64,000 nucleotides of DNA from Streptomyces xanthophaeus (lineage in GTDB: Bacteria; Actinomycetota; Actinomycetes; Streptomycetales; Streptomycetaceae), in the NCBI RefSeq assembly GCF_000725805.1, contig NZ_JOFT01000011.1, positions 434,001 to 498,000 of the forward strand. The letters are read 5' to 3'. The position numbers and the translations under genes were made by a program. Below the pieces are notes generated by a model. That model searched no databases. It saw nothing but the letters and a program-made list of their open reading frames with translations, and was not told where the DNA came from. Positions 40,383 through 49,104 of this stretch are shown here, piece after piece. Numbering within the stretch: position 1 is the first letter of the stretch; every line of letters begins with the position of its first letter.

Positions 40383-40907
40383 TCAGCTGATGCCGTTCTC
40401 CGCGGCCTGCGCCAGCAGAGCCGGCACGAGCGCGGGGTCGAGCCCCAGGATCACCAGCGCCAGCGTCCGCGCGCCGCGCCGGACCAGCTCCACCCGGTGG
40501 AACGCCATCAGGAGCGACTGCGTCGACATCTGGTGCAGCGACGTCACTTCGGTCCACGGCACCACGGCGCGCACCCGGCCGAGCGGGCCGGTGACGACGA
40601 GACCGCCCGCGAAGAGGTAGCACCTGCTGAGGCCCAGCCGGGCGGCCAGCTGACGCCACAGCCACACGAGACCGAGTACGGCCAGCAGCAGGGCCGCTGT
40701 CCCGATCGCCTTGGCCGGCGCCTCCGGGGGCCGGATGAAGGCCAGCGCGACGAGGACTCCGACGCACAGCCCGATGAGGAGGCGCCTCCCGACCTGTGCG
40801 ACGGCGCCTGTCACTCCGGACACGGCATGACTTCCGCGCGCCGCGCCGAGGCCGAGTCCGTCCACGCCACCTCGCGGAACGAATCGCCGCTCCTGATACG
40901 AACCCAT
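40383..40907 (-). CDS. PH-domain-like membrane protein
   Basis: 174 residues from ATG 40907 (GGGGGG upstream). Two hydrophobic segments, LLIGLCVGVLVALAFI and AIGTAALLLAVLGLVWLW, are followed by a bacterial PH-like domain: GLSRCYLFAGGLVVTGPLGRVRAVVPWTEVTSLHQM. The W-T-E-V motif is typical. Such proteins are common in actinobacteria next to cell-envelope or trafficking genes, but their function is unknown. It stands alone here. Confidence 0.72.
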   Translation of the reverse strand: MGSYQERRFVPRGGVDGLGLGAARGSHAVSGVTGAVAQVGRRLLIGLCVGVLVALAFIRPPEAPAKAIGTAALLLAVLGLVWLWRQLAARLGLSRCYLFAGGLVVTGPLGRVRAVVPWTEVTSLHQMSTQSLLMAFHRVELVRRGARTLALVILGLDPALVPALLAQAAENGIS

Positions 40908-41044
40908 GATCCCCCCATCAGCTCCGCCAACTATGTGCTCCTGTCGTGAAGTTGACAAGCGGACGGGGCGACGGCGGGCCGCCCCCGTGCCCACCCGATC
41001 GCAGTGGGCCGGGGCGGGTACGGGGGCGGCCGCGCGGGCGGATC

Positions 41045-42772
41045 TCAGACGGTGGTGGACAGGACGGTCCCGAGCCCGGCGGCGCCCTGTCCGCCCGGCT
41101 CGTCCTCGGGTGCCGCGGGCTCGGTGCTGCCCGCGACGATCAGGGCCAGTAAGACCGCGGCGGCCTCGCTCTGCAGGATGCGGGCCGCCTGCTTCAGCCG
41201 GCCGGGATCGGTGACCGGGATGGACAGGGCCACGCACTCCGCGTTCGGACCCGAGGTGATCGGCACCGCCGCGCACACCGTACCGATCGCGTATTCCTGC
41301 AGGTCGAGGAGCGGGGCGTTCGGCTGACGGGCATCGAGCTGCTGGAAGAGCGCCTCCCGGCTGGTGAGGGTGTGCGGGGTGAACCGGGTCATCCGGTGCC
41401 GGTCCAGGTGGTCCTTGCGGTCCTCGTCGCCGAGCTGGGCCAGCAGGGCCTTGCCCACGGCAGAAGCATGCGCGGCGGCGCGGAAGTCCACCCACTCCTC
41501 CACCACCGGGGCCGCGGGCCCGTCGGCGTACTGGGTGATGGAGACCTCGCCGTCGGTGTAGCGGGCGACGTACACGGCCGCGCCGACCGCGTCACGGACC
41601 CAGGCGAGGGTCTCCCTCAGGTGGCCGCGCCCCGCCCCGCCCACCGCATCGGTCAGCAGCAGTGCATGACCGGCGGCGTAGGCGTCCTGTCCGACGGCGG
41701 TGGCCAGGTTGGCCCGGACGAGCTGTTCGAGGGCCCGCAGCAGCACCAGCTGCGGCAGTTTCGTCTCACGGGCGATCTGCGTCAGGCTCACGCCGCCCGA
41801 GTAGTGGTTGATGACCTCCAGGATGCGCAGTGCCTGGTGCACCGATTCCAGGGGGGCGGCGGGCCTGGTGTCGGTGTTCCTGCGCGCGGCGGGCGCCGGG
41901 CGGGGCCGCCTGAGCGCCTCGCGCACCCACATGTTCGGCTCGTGGGTCAGGTGGAGGGGGTTGAGGCGGGCGTACTGGGCGACCGCCACGGCGATGAGCG
42001 GGCCCGGGGTGACGACCTCTCCCAGGTCCGGGTGCTCCCTGCGGGGGCGCGCGATGACGGCTTGCCGCAGCCGTACGGGGAGGCGGTACGGGGGCCGGCC
42101 GCCCAGGCCGGGCCGGGTGGCGAGCGCGGTGAGGTCCTGGGTGGTGATGGGCGGGGAGGTCCAGATGACCGAGGCGCTGAGGGCGTCCTCCAGGTCCTCC
42201 GGGATCGGCGGCAGGTGCGGCAGCTGCTCGTCGGGGGGCAGGGTCTGGGCCTGGTCCTTCCAGTGCCGGGCCGCCCGGACCTCGGCACGGGTCAGGTGGT
42301 GGAGGTAGAGGCACCGGGCGGCGGTCCGCGATCCGGCCCCGGCCGCGTACTGGAACCAGAACTGGGCCTCCTCCAGCTGGTCGGCCAGGTGGAGGAGCGA
42401 GCCGAACAGCAGGGCCGACTCGGCTCCGTGGGGCCAGCACTCGGCGTCCAGGGCCATCTCGGCGAAGTCCCGGCTCTCCACCAGGGACCAGGTGAGGTCG
42501 TCCAGGGCGCGCGCCGCCCGCACGTGGCAGGCGGCGTCCAGCACCAGGTCGTCCCGCGCGGCCTGGCCCCGGGACGGAGCGGTTGCGCCGCGGGAGGTGG
42601 CGGTGGTCCCCCTCGCCGGACAGGACCGGTCGGCCACGATCCGGCGGGCGATCCGGCGCCGGGCCGCGCCCTCGTCGTATCCGGCGTACTCCTCCGCGAG
42701 CACCGTCGCGTCCCGAAGGGCCGCGTCCAGTTCGCACAGCGCCATGTCTCGGTCACCGGGCACGTCGCTCAC
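41045..42772 (-). CDS. Large regulator: N-terminal TPR-like region fused to IclR-type HTH and ligand domain
   Basis: 575 residues from GTG 42772, which overlaps the TGA of the sigma gene (GTGA). Residues 1 to about 200 are helical and TPR-like (ALDDLTWSLVESRDFAEMAL, HGAESALLFGSLLHLADQLE, EAQFWFQYAAGAGSRTAARC). From about 305 comes an IclR winged helix (VHQALRILEVINHYSGGVSL, LTQIARETKLPQLVLLRALE). Then comes the IclR effector domain with AHASAVGKALLAQLGDEDR and TLTSREALFQQL. Ordinary IclR proteins have about 250 residues, so this is a double-length fusion. Codon 541 (41152-41150) is TTA, making full translation depend on the bldA tRNA. It is coupled to the sigma factor and may be its co-regulator. 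Confidence 0.8.
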   Translation of the reverse strand: MSDVPGDRDMALCELDAALRDATVLAEEYAGYDEGAARRRIARRIVADRSCPARGTTATSRGATAPSRGQAARDDLVLDAACHVRAARALDDLTWSLVESRDFAEMALDAECWPHGAESALLFGSLLHLADQLEEAQFWFQYAAGAGSRTAARCLYLHHLTRAEVRAARHWKDQAQTLPPDEQLPHLPPIPEDLEDALSASVIWTSPPITTQDLTALATRPGLGGRPPYRLPVRLRQAVIARPRREHPDLGEVVTPGPLIAVAVAQYARLNPLHLTHEPNMWVREALRRPRPAPAARRNTDTRPAAPLESVHQALRILEVINHYSGGVSLTQIARETKLPQLVLLRALEQLVRANLATAVGQDAYAAGHALLLTDAVGGAGRGHLRETLAWVRDAVGAAVYVARYTDGEVSITQYADGPAAPVVEEWVDFRAAAHASAVGKALLAQLGDEDRKDHLDRHRMTRFTPHTLTSREALFQQLDARQPNAPLLDLQEYAIGTVCAAVPITSGPNAECVALSIPVTDPGRLKQAARILQSEAAAVLLALIVAGSTEPAAPEDEPGGQGAAGLGTVLSTTV

Positions 42773-43347
42773 TGGTCCTTCTCCTCTCCGGGGATCCAGT
42801 CCACCCCGAGCTTGCGGGACAGGGTTCGGCGCGCGCCGCGGATGTGCGAGCGGACCGTCGCGGGGGAGATCCCCATCATCCGGGCGACCGTGTCGGAGTC
42901 GTTGCCCAGCAGGAAGGCGAGCAGCACCACGTCGTACTGCCGCTCGGAGAGCTCCGCGATCGCCGCGTACAGGCCGAGCTTGGACTCCAGCAGCTCCAGC
43001 CTCTCCCTTGAGGAGCGGCGCAGGGCGGCGAACCAGGCCGTCTCGACCATGGCCACCTGGCGGCCGAGGACCGCCAGCCTCCGCTCGATGTGCTCACGCA
43101 GCACGGCCCAGGCGAAGCCGTGCAGGCTCGCCTCCTTCAGCGCCTGGCGCCAGACCTTCAGCAGGAAGGTGAAGACGTCGTCGACGACCTCTTCGGCGTC
43201 CTTGCCGTTGCCGAGCTGGAGGTGTGCGTAGCGCAGGTAGACGCGGTGCTGCTGGGAGTGGAAGGCCGTGAAGTCCACCGGCAGGACACCGGCCAGTTCG
43301 CTGGAGACCGCTTGGTCTCCCGATGGGTCGAACTCGCCTTCGGTCAT
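42769..43347 (-). CDS. ECF-like RNA polymerase sigma factor
   Basis: 192 residues from ATG 43347 (GGGGGAG upstream). Region 2 is FTAFHSQQHRVYLRYAHLQL, GKDAEEVVDDVFTFLLKVWR (about 25-70). Region 4 is AIAELSERQYDVVLLAFLLGN, DSDTVARMMGISPATVRSHIRGARRTL (about 130-180), a proper sigma-70 region 4.2 HTH. It lacks an adjacent anti-sigma factor; instead it is translationally coupled to a giant IclR-type protein. It may respond through that protein to a metabolite. Confidence 0.82.
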   Translation of the reverse strand: MTEGEFDPSGDQAVSSELAGVLPVDFTAFHSQQHRVYLRYAHLQLGNGKDAEEVVDDVFTFLLKVWRQALKEASLHGFAWAVLREHIERRLAVLGRQVAMVETAWFAALRRSSRERLELLESKLGLYAAIAELSERQYDVVLLAFLLGNDSDTVARMMGISPATVRSHIRGARRTLSRKLGVDWIPGEEKDQ

Positions 43348-43863
43348 ACGCTCCCCCACAGCTGCTCGTCTGCGCCCCGGCGGGCGGTGGGTACTTCGGG
43401 ACGGCGGACGGGGCGCCGCGGCACCCTGATGATCTCGCTCGCGCAAACACGAACCGCAGTGGCGTCTATCAGTACGCGGGCGAGATCCCCGGCAACGGCA
43501 ACGTTCACGTCTGCGCCAAACCTTCCGACTGGTGTGTGACCGGCGTGCCGCCCCCGATTCCGGCAGCCGCGGGGGGCGTTGTGCGCCCCTGATCACCACC
43601 CCATCGAAAAACACGCCCGATCGTGCAAGCCGGTCTCAGGAAATCTTCCGGAAGAAGCGCATCCGCTCCCCCGCGCGCCCCCACCCGCCACCTCGCGCCC
43701 CTCCCCCGTCCTGCCGGACGCCCCGACGGGCCGCCCCTGGAGGGGGTACCGGAGGGGAGATCACCCGGGTGCCCGGCACGGGCTGCGGGGCGCGGGGCGC
43801 CGCGCTCTCGCATAGTCGTCGCAGGCGGGCCCGCATCGGCGGGCCACGGCAGAAGGAGTGACC
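43348..43863. other. Intergenic region with a possible orphan coding fragment
   Basis: 516 bp between divergent genes. The only coding-like stretch is 43446-43592 on the plus strand (ANTNRSGVYQYAGEIPGNGN, VHVCAKPSDWCVTG, then a Pro/Ala tail), which has no start of its own. The rest looks like control region for both neighbours. A CATAGT at 43811-43816 may be the -10 of the deacetylase gene. Confidence 0.4.
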
Positions 43864-44661
43864 GTGGTGGACTCAGGACGGCGCGCCGCGCTGGCGGCGC
43901 TCGTGGCCGGGGTGGCGGGGCTCCTCCCCGGCCCGGTGGCCGAGGCGGCCCCCCGGCGTGCGGTACGGCCCTCCGCGCCGGCCCCTGTCTCCGGGAGGCC
44001 GGCGGGACCGGTCCCGCCGGCCTCCCTGATGGGCAGCGAGATCCGGCGGCTGCCCACCTCCCGCAAGGTCATGGCGCTCACCTTCAACGCCGCCTGGGAC
44101 GAGAGCGGGATCGACACCGTCCTCGGTGAACTGCGCCGCCGGAAGCTGCCCGCCACGTTCTTCCCGACCGGGCAGTTCGCCGCCGCGCACCCGGCCGCCG
44201 TACGCGCCATGGCGGCCACGCACGGCCTGGGCAACCATTCCTACAGCCACCCCTACTTCGATGACCTCAGCACCCAGCAGAGGCGGGACGAGGTGATGCG
44301 CGCCGACGCGGCGATCCGCAAGGCGTCCGGGGCCGAGCCGCTGCCCTTCTTCCGCTTCCCCTACAGCTCCACCAGCGACGACTCCGTCGCCGACGTCAAC
44401 GCACTCGGTTTCGCCGCGATCGAGTTCACGGCCGACACGAACGGCTACCTCGGCCCGGCGGGCGGCATGACCGTGGAGAGGGCGGTGGAGCGGGCCCTCG
44501 ACGCGCTGGTCCCCGGGGCCGTCCTCCAGATGCACGTCGGCAGCAACGGGGACGGCGTCGTCCTCGACGCCGAGGCCCTGCCCCTCATCGTCGACGCGGC
44601 CCGGGCCGAGGGCTACGAGGTCGTCGACCTGCGCGAGTTCCTCGTGCCCGGGCCCGCCTGA
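43864..44661 (+). CDS. NodB-type polysaccharide deacetylase, secreted
   Basis: 265 residues from GTG 43864, 5 nt after AAGGAG (the GTG at 43858 is too close to it). The signal peptide RRAALAALVAGVAGLLPGPVAEA suggests export. NodB motifs: motif 1 is LTFNAAWDESG (instead of TFDDG), motif 2 NHSYSHPYFDDL (His-x3-His metal site), motif 3 FFRFPYSSTS, motif 5 LQMHVGSNGDG. The usual catalytic Asp of motif 1 is Asn. Members with this TFNAAWDE variant occur in Streptomyces. It may deacetylate peptidoglycan or another envelope polysaccharide, or have altered activity. Confidence 0.85.
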   Translation: MVDSGRRAALAALVAGVAGLLPGPVAEAAPRRAVRPSAPAPVSGRPAGPVPPASLMGSEIRRLPTSRKVMALTFNAAWDESGIDTVLGELRRRKLPATFFPTGQFAAAHPAAVRAMAATHGLGNHSYSHPYFDDLSTQQRRDEVMRADAAIRKASGAEPLPFFRFPYSSTSDDSVADVNALGFAAIEFTADTNGYLGPAGGMTVERAVERALDALVPGAVLQMHVGSNGDGVVLDAEALPLIVDAARAEGYEVVDLREFLVPGPA

Positions 44662-44676
44662 CCGCTGCCGCCAGGC

Positions 44677-45573
44677 CTACGGCGATCCTCCGGGCGGCTG
44701 CCCCGGCCCGGGGGGCCCGTCGGTCTTCGAGGTCCCGTCGGCGTCCGGGGGCCCGGGCGTCCTCGGCGGGCCCTCGGCCTGCGGGGCCGCGACCGCCGCC
44801 GGGTCCAGGACACGGTTGAGGAAGTTCCTCGTCCGCTCGTGCTGCGGAGCTCCCACCACCTGCGCCGCGGGACCCTGCTCGACGATCACCCCGCCGTCCA
44901 TGAACACGACCCGGTCCGCGACCTCGCGCGCGAAGCTCATCTCGTGCGTGACGACCATCATCGTCATGCCTTCGGCCGCCAGCACCCGCATCACCGACAG
45001 CACCTCGCCGACGAGTTCGGGGTCGAGCGCCGAGGTCGGTTCGTCGAAGAGCATCACCTCGGGGCCCATCGACAGGGCCCGGGCGATCGCCACCCGCTGC
45101 TGCTGGCCGCCCGACAGCTGCGCCGGGAAGGCCCCGGCCTTGTCGGCGAGGCCGACGCGTTCGAGGTTCTCCCGGGCGACGGCGGCGGACCGTGCCTTGT
45201 CCCGGCCCAGGACCCGGCGCTGTGGCAGCACGAGGTTGCCGGTGACGTCCACGTGCGGGAAGAGGTTGAACTGCTGGAAGACCATGCCGATGCGGCGGCG
45301 TACCGCGTCGATGTCGACATCGAGGTCGGTGACCTCGGTGCCGCCCACGAAGACCCGGCCCTCGTCCGGCTCCTCCAGCAGGTTCACGCAGCGCAGCAGG
45401 GTGGATTTGCCCGAGCCGGAGGGCCCGATGACGCACACCACCTCGCCCCGGGCGATCTCCAGGTCGATGCCCCGCAGGACGTGGTTGTCGCCGAAGGACT
45501 TGTGCAGCCCCCGGATCTCGATCTCCGGGCCGCCCGTGGCCGTGGTGTCGTCCGGTCCCGTCGTCTGTGACAT
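44677..45573 (-). CDS. Polar amino-acid ABC transporter ATP-binding protein (GlnQ-like)
   Basis: 298 residues from ATG 45573. Walker [23 protein letters not shown]-loop [14 protein letters not shown], signature [15 protein letters not shown], Walker [19 protein letters not shown], and H-loop [15 protein letters not shown] identify the PAAT family (glutamine, glutamate, histidine). A 40-residue Pro/Gly-rich tail ([20 protein letters not shown]) is unusual and probably species-specific. It is the third gene of a substrate-binding protein, permease, ATPase operon. Confidence 0.93.
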   Translation of the reverse strand: MSQTTGPDDTTATGGPEIEIRGLHKSFGDNHVLRGIDLEIARGEVVCVIGPSGSGKSTLLRCVNLLEEPDEGRVFVGGTEVTDLDVDIDAVRRRIGMVFQQFNLFPHVDVTGNLVLPQRRVLGRDKARSAAVARENLERVGLADKAGAFPAQLSGGQQQRVAIARALSMGPEVMLFDEPTSALDPELVGEVLSVMRVLAAEGMTMMVVTHEMSFAREVADRVVFMDGGVIVEQGPAAQVVGAPQHERTRNFLNRVLDPAAVAAPQAEGPPRTPGPPDADGTSKTDGPPGPGQPPGGSP

Positions 45574-45580
45574 CTCTTCC

Positions 45581-46381
45581 TCACGTGGCCTTGTCCGCGC
45601 GGGCCTCTAGCCGGCGCACCACGAAGCTCAGCGGCACGGTCACGAGGAGGTAGCACAGGCCCGCGACCAGGATCGGGGTGGAGTTGGCGGTCTCGCTGGC
45701 GAGGTCGCGGCCGAATTTCGTCAGTTCCCGCTGCTCCAGCGTCACGCCCAGGAACAGCACCAGCGAGGAGTCCTTGAACAGCAGGACGAGTTCGTTGGTG
45801 AGCGGCGGGATGACGATGCGGAACGCCTGCGGGATGATCACCGAGACCATGGCCCGGCCGTGCGAGAAGCCCAGCGACCGGGCGGCTTCCATCTGCCCCT
45901 TGGGCACGGCCTGGATGCCGGCCCGGATGGTCTCCGCCATGTACGCGGCGGCGACCAGACCGAGGCCGAGCGCGACCTTCCCGTAGATGCCGCCGGGGAT
46001 CTCGGTCCCGGGGAAGGCCAGCGGCACCGCGACGCCCACGAAGATGAAGATCAGCAGGGCGGGCAGGCCGCGGAACAGCTCGATGTAGACACTGGCGACC
46101 CAGCGGTACGGGGCCACCGACGACAGCCGCATCATGGCGATGACCAGGCCGAGCGCCAGGCCGAAGAGGAACCCGGAGAAGGTGTACACCACCGTGTTGC
46201 GCAGGGCGATGGTGATGATGTCCGGGAACAGCCGGACGGCCAGGTCCGTCTGGGCGAACTGGTTCTGCAGCCTGCCCCAGTCCGCCGTGACGCCGATGAG
46301 GACCAGGGCGGCGACGAACACGGCGTACTGGACGCCCTGCCAGACGCGGCGCCGTTGACGCCGCGTCAGCCGTGAGGTCAC
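45581..46381 (-). CDS. Polar amino-acid ABC transporter permease
   Basis: 266 residues from GTG 46381, whose start overlaps the stop of the binding-protein gene (GTGA). Hydrophobic segments: [75 protein letters not shown]. The EAA loop is [34 protein letters not shown], and [12 protein letters not shown] is typical of HisM/GlnP permeases. A single permease gene implies a homodimer. It moves a polar amino acid into the cell. Confidence 0.93.
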   Translation of the reverse strand: MTSRLTRRQRRRVWQGVQYAVFVAALVLIGVTADWGRLQNQFAQTDLAVRLFPDIITIALRNTVVYTFSGFLFGLALGLVIAMMRLSSVAPYRWVASVYIELFRGLPALLIFIFVGVAVPLAFPGTEIPGGIYGKVALGLGLVAAAYMAETIRAGIQAVPKGQMEAARSLGFSHGRAMVSVIIPQAFRIVIPPLTNELVLLFKDSSLVLFLGVTLEQRELTKFGRDLASETANSTPILVAGLCYLLVTVPLSFVVRRLEARADKAT

Positions 46382-47241
46382 GAGGTGGCCTGGGGCAGCG
46401 GGCCGATCCACTGCTCGTACAGCTTCTTGTAGGTGCCGTCGGCCTTGGCGTCCGTGACCGCCTTGTCGATGGCGGCGAGGAGGGCCTTGTTGCCCTTCTT
46501 CACCGTGAATCCGTACTGCTCACCGGTCTCGATGTTCTGGCCGAGGGCGAACTCGGCCTCGTTCTTCTTGTCCTTGAGCCAGCCCTGGACGACCGGGTAG
46601 TCGATGACGATCGCGTCGACCTGGCCGGTGCGCAGCCCGTTGAGCACGGCGTCCGAGCTCTCGAAGGCGACGGGGTTGAAGCCCTGGCTCCTGGCGTAGC
46701 TCTCACCGGTGGTCTCGGCCTGGGCGCCGAGCTTCTTGCCCTTGGCCTTGACGTCGGCGAGGGAGGTCACCCCGCTCTTCTTCGTGGCGAGGAGGGCCTG
46801 GGTGGCGTCGAAGTAGGGGACGGAGAAGTCGACGTTCTTCTTCCGCTCGTCGGTGATGGTCATGCCGGCGGCGGCGAGGTCGCATTCTCCGGAGTTCAGG
46901 AAGGCGCCCGTCTTGAAGTTCTCGAAGGGGGTGTCGAGGATCTTCTGCTCGACCTCGAGCTTCTTCGCGACCAGGTCGATCAGGGCCACGTCGAAGCCGA
47001 CGACCTTGCCGTCCTGCTCGAACTGGAAGGGCGGGTACGGCAGATGGGTGCAGGTGGTGAGCTTGCCCTTCTCCACGACGGGCACGCCTCCGGCGGCTTC
47101 GCCCGGCCCGTCCCCGCCCGAGGAACAGCCCCCGGCGAGGAAGGCCCCCACGGCGACCCCGGCCGCGGCGCGCACGCGCAGGCCTGCGCGGCGGGGGCGG
47201 CGGGTGCGCTGACTGCGGTGTCCTTCTGCCGTCCAGAACAC
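46378..47241 (-). CDS. Polar amino-acid ABC transporter substrate-binding lipoprotein
   Basis: 287 residues from GTG 47241, 6 nt after GGAGG. A signal peptide with lipobox LAGGC (Cys39) anchors it outside the membrane. The SBP_bac_3 fold is shown by LTTCTHLPYPPFQFEQDGKV, GFDVALIDLVAKKLEVE, DLAAAGMTITDERKKNVDFS, YFDATQALLATKKSG and KADGTYKKLYEQWIG. D-x-A-L and TDERK patterns fit amino-acid binders. First gene of the importer operon; TACGAT near 47305 on the minus strand may be its -10. Confidence 0.92.
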   Translation of the reverse strand: MFWTAEGHRSQRTRRPRRAGLRVRAAAGVAVGAFLAGGCSSGGDGPGEAAGGVPVVEKGKLTTCTHLPYPPFQFEQDGKVVGFDVALIDLVAKKLEVEQKILDTPFENFKTGAFLNSGECDLAAAGMTITDERKKNVDFSVPYFDATQALLATKKSGVTSLADVKAKGKKLGAQAETTGESYARSQGFNPVAFESSDAVLNGLRTGQVDAIVIDYPVVQGWLKDKKNEAEFALGQNIETGEQYGFTVKKGNKALLAAIDKAVTDAKADGTYKKLYEQWIGPLPQATS

Positions 47242-47407
47242 GGTTGACCTCCACGGGTACGGGGCGTGCGGCGGCTGTGACGGTCGCAGGACGAGACCGT
47301 CCGGGGCGATCGTAAGGCACCGTTGCCGTGCGGCGAGTGACCATTCGTGATGCGTTCGGGATCGGATGGAACGGATCGAGCCACCGGGTCGGGCGGTGCG
47401 CGGGCGG

Positions 47408-48364
47408 CTACGGCGTACGGGTGAAGGCCCGGCGGTAGGAGCGCGGCGGGACTCCGCGGCGGCGTACGAACTGTGCCCGCAGGACGGCCGCGCTGCCGTA
47501 GCCGACGCGGCGGGCGATCTCCTCGACCGGGAGGTCGGTGCTCTCCAGGAGCTCCTCGGCGCGGCTGAGGCGCAGTCCGAGCAGCCAGGCGTGCGGAGTG
47601 GTGCCGGTCGCGGCGGTGAAGCGGCGGGCGAAGGAGCGCCTGCTCATCAGGGCCCTGCGGGCCAGTTCCGCCACGGGCAGCGGTTCGTGGAGGTGTTCGC
47701 GGGCCCACTGGAGCACCTCTCCGAGCCGGTCGTCCTGGCAGTCCTCGGGGGCCGGTGCGGCCAGGTACTGGGCCTGCCCGCCGTCGCGGTGGGCGGGCAG
47801 CACGAGGTCCCGGGCGATGGCGTTGGCCGTCGTGGCTCCGTACTCCCGCCGCAGCAGGTGCAGGCACAGGTCGAAGCCCGCGGCCGCCCCGGCGCCGGTG
47901 GTGATCCGGTCCTCGTCCACGTACAGGGCGTCGGGGCGGACGGTCACCTGCGGGTGGCGCTCGGCCAGCAGGGCGGCGAAGCGCCAATGGGTCGTGGCGC
48001 GCCGCCCGTCGAGGAGTCCGGCGGCGGCGAGGGCGAAGGTGCCGACGCAGTGACCTGCGACGAGGGCGCCGCGCTCGTGGGCGGTGGTCAGCGCGTCGAG
48101 CACGGCGGGTGCCGGCGGGGTACGGAAGTCCGTCCAGGGCAGGACGATCACCAGGTCCGCCACGGCCAGCCGGTCCAGGCCGTGTTCGACGAGGAGCGGC
48201 AGCCCGACGTCGCTGCGGACGGGTCCCGGCCGGTCGGTGCACAGGGCGAAGTCGAAGCGGGGCAGGTCCGGGCCGCGTGCGTCGAAGACCTCGGAGACGA
48301 TGGCGGCTCCGAGCATGCCGACACCGGTGGGGGCGTACGCGGCGACGTTCGTGAAGGGCGGCAT
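47408..48364 (-). CDS. GlxA-type regulator (DJ-1/PfpI domain plus AraC HTH)
   Basis: 318 residues from ATG 48364. The N-terminal class I amidotransferase-like domain includes VSEVFDARGPDLPRFDFALC and the nucleophile-elbow-like GALVAGHCVGTFALAAAGLLDGRRATTHW with a Cys. The C-terminal AraC domain has two HTH motifs: LPVAELARRALMSRRSFARRF and LPVEEIARRVGYGSAAVLRAQF. Such proteins are activators or repressors in actinobacteria, some binding glycerol-metabolism or antibiotic promoters. It is divergent from an MBL-fold protein gene 81 bp away, a possible target. Confidence 0.9.
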   Translation of the reverse strand: MPPFTNVAAYAPTGVGMLGAAIVSEVFDARGPDLPRFDFALCTDRPGPVRSDVGLPLLVEHGLDRLAVADLVIVLPWTDFRTPPAPAVLDALTTAHERGALVAGHCVGTFALAAAGLLDGRRATTHWRFAALLAERHPQVTVRPDALYVDEDRITTGAGAAAGFDLCLHLLRREYGATTANAIARDLVLPAHRDGGQAQYLAAPAPEDCQDDRLGEVLQWAREHLHEPLPVAELARRALMSRRSFARRFTAATGTTPHAWLLGLRLSRAEELLESTDLPVEEIARRVGYGSAAVLRAQFVRRRGVPPRSYRRAFTRTP

Positions 48365-48445
48365 GCGGGGAGTGTGGCACGTTTCCTGCGATCGGTGGCA
48401 GAAGGGCCACTCGTCGACGGGGGCCGCACCGAGAAGACTTGGGGC

Positions 48446-49042
48446 ATGACGACGAACGCACCGCTCGGCCGCAGCGCCGAGTACACGATCCTGACCACCG
48501 GTTACACCCTCTCCACCGGCCCCGGGGTGGCCGCCACCGTCTCTTACGTGCGGGACGGGGAACACCACGTGATCGTCGACCCGGGGATGGTGGCCGGCCG
48601 TGACCGGATCCTGGGCCCGCTCGCGGAGCTGGGGATCGCCCCGGACGACATCACCGACGTGGTGCTCAGCCACCACCACCCGGACAACACCATGAACGTC
48701 GGCCTCTTCGGGCAGGCCCGGGTCCACGACCACAAGGCGATATACGAGAACGACCAGTGGACGGACCGGGACGCGGAGGGCTACGAACTCACCCCGTCGC
48801 TGCGGCTGATCCGTACCCCCGGGCACAGCCGTGAGGACATCACCCTGCTGGCGGGCACGGGTACCGAGGTCGTCGCCTTCGTGGGCGACCTGTGGTGGCG
48901 GCCCGACGGCCCGGTGGAGGACCCGGTGGCCCCCGACCACGGCACGCTGCGCACCTCCCGGCTGCGGGTGCTGGACGCCGCGGACGTGATCGTGCCGGGC
49001 CACGGCCCCGCGTTCCCGGCGGACGCCACCGCACCGCGGTAG
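48446..49042 (+). CDS. Metallo-beta-lactamase fold hydrolase (MBLAC1-like)
   Basis: 198 residues from ATG 48446. The fold begins with HHVIVDPGMV. It contains DVVLSHHHPDNTMNVGLF (His-x-His-x-Asp metal motif, with Asn following), RTPGHSREDITLLAG (third His), FVGDLWW (bridging Asp) and VIVPGHGPAFP (last His). These are all ligands for a di-metal site. The size fits the small MBLAC1/glyoxalase-II-like group. AAGACT 6 nt upstream of the ATG suggests a leaderless mRNA. Confidence 0.85.
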   Translation: MTTNAPLGRSAEYTILTTGYTLSTGPGVAATVSYVRDGEHHVIVDPGMVAGRDRILGPLAELGIAPDDITDVVLSHHHPDNTMNVGLFGQARVHDHKAIYENDQWTDRDAEGYELTPSLRLIRTPGHSREDITLLAGTGTEVVAFVGDLWWRPDGPVEDPVAPDHGTLRTSRLRVLDAADVIVPGHGPAFPADATAPR

Positions 49043-49104
49043 GGGTGTCACCGGGAACGGCTAGGGTGCATCGGGAACGTGATCGCGCACCCGTGGGGGA
49101 TGGA

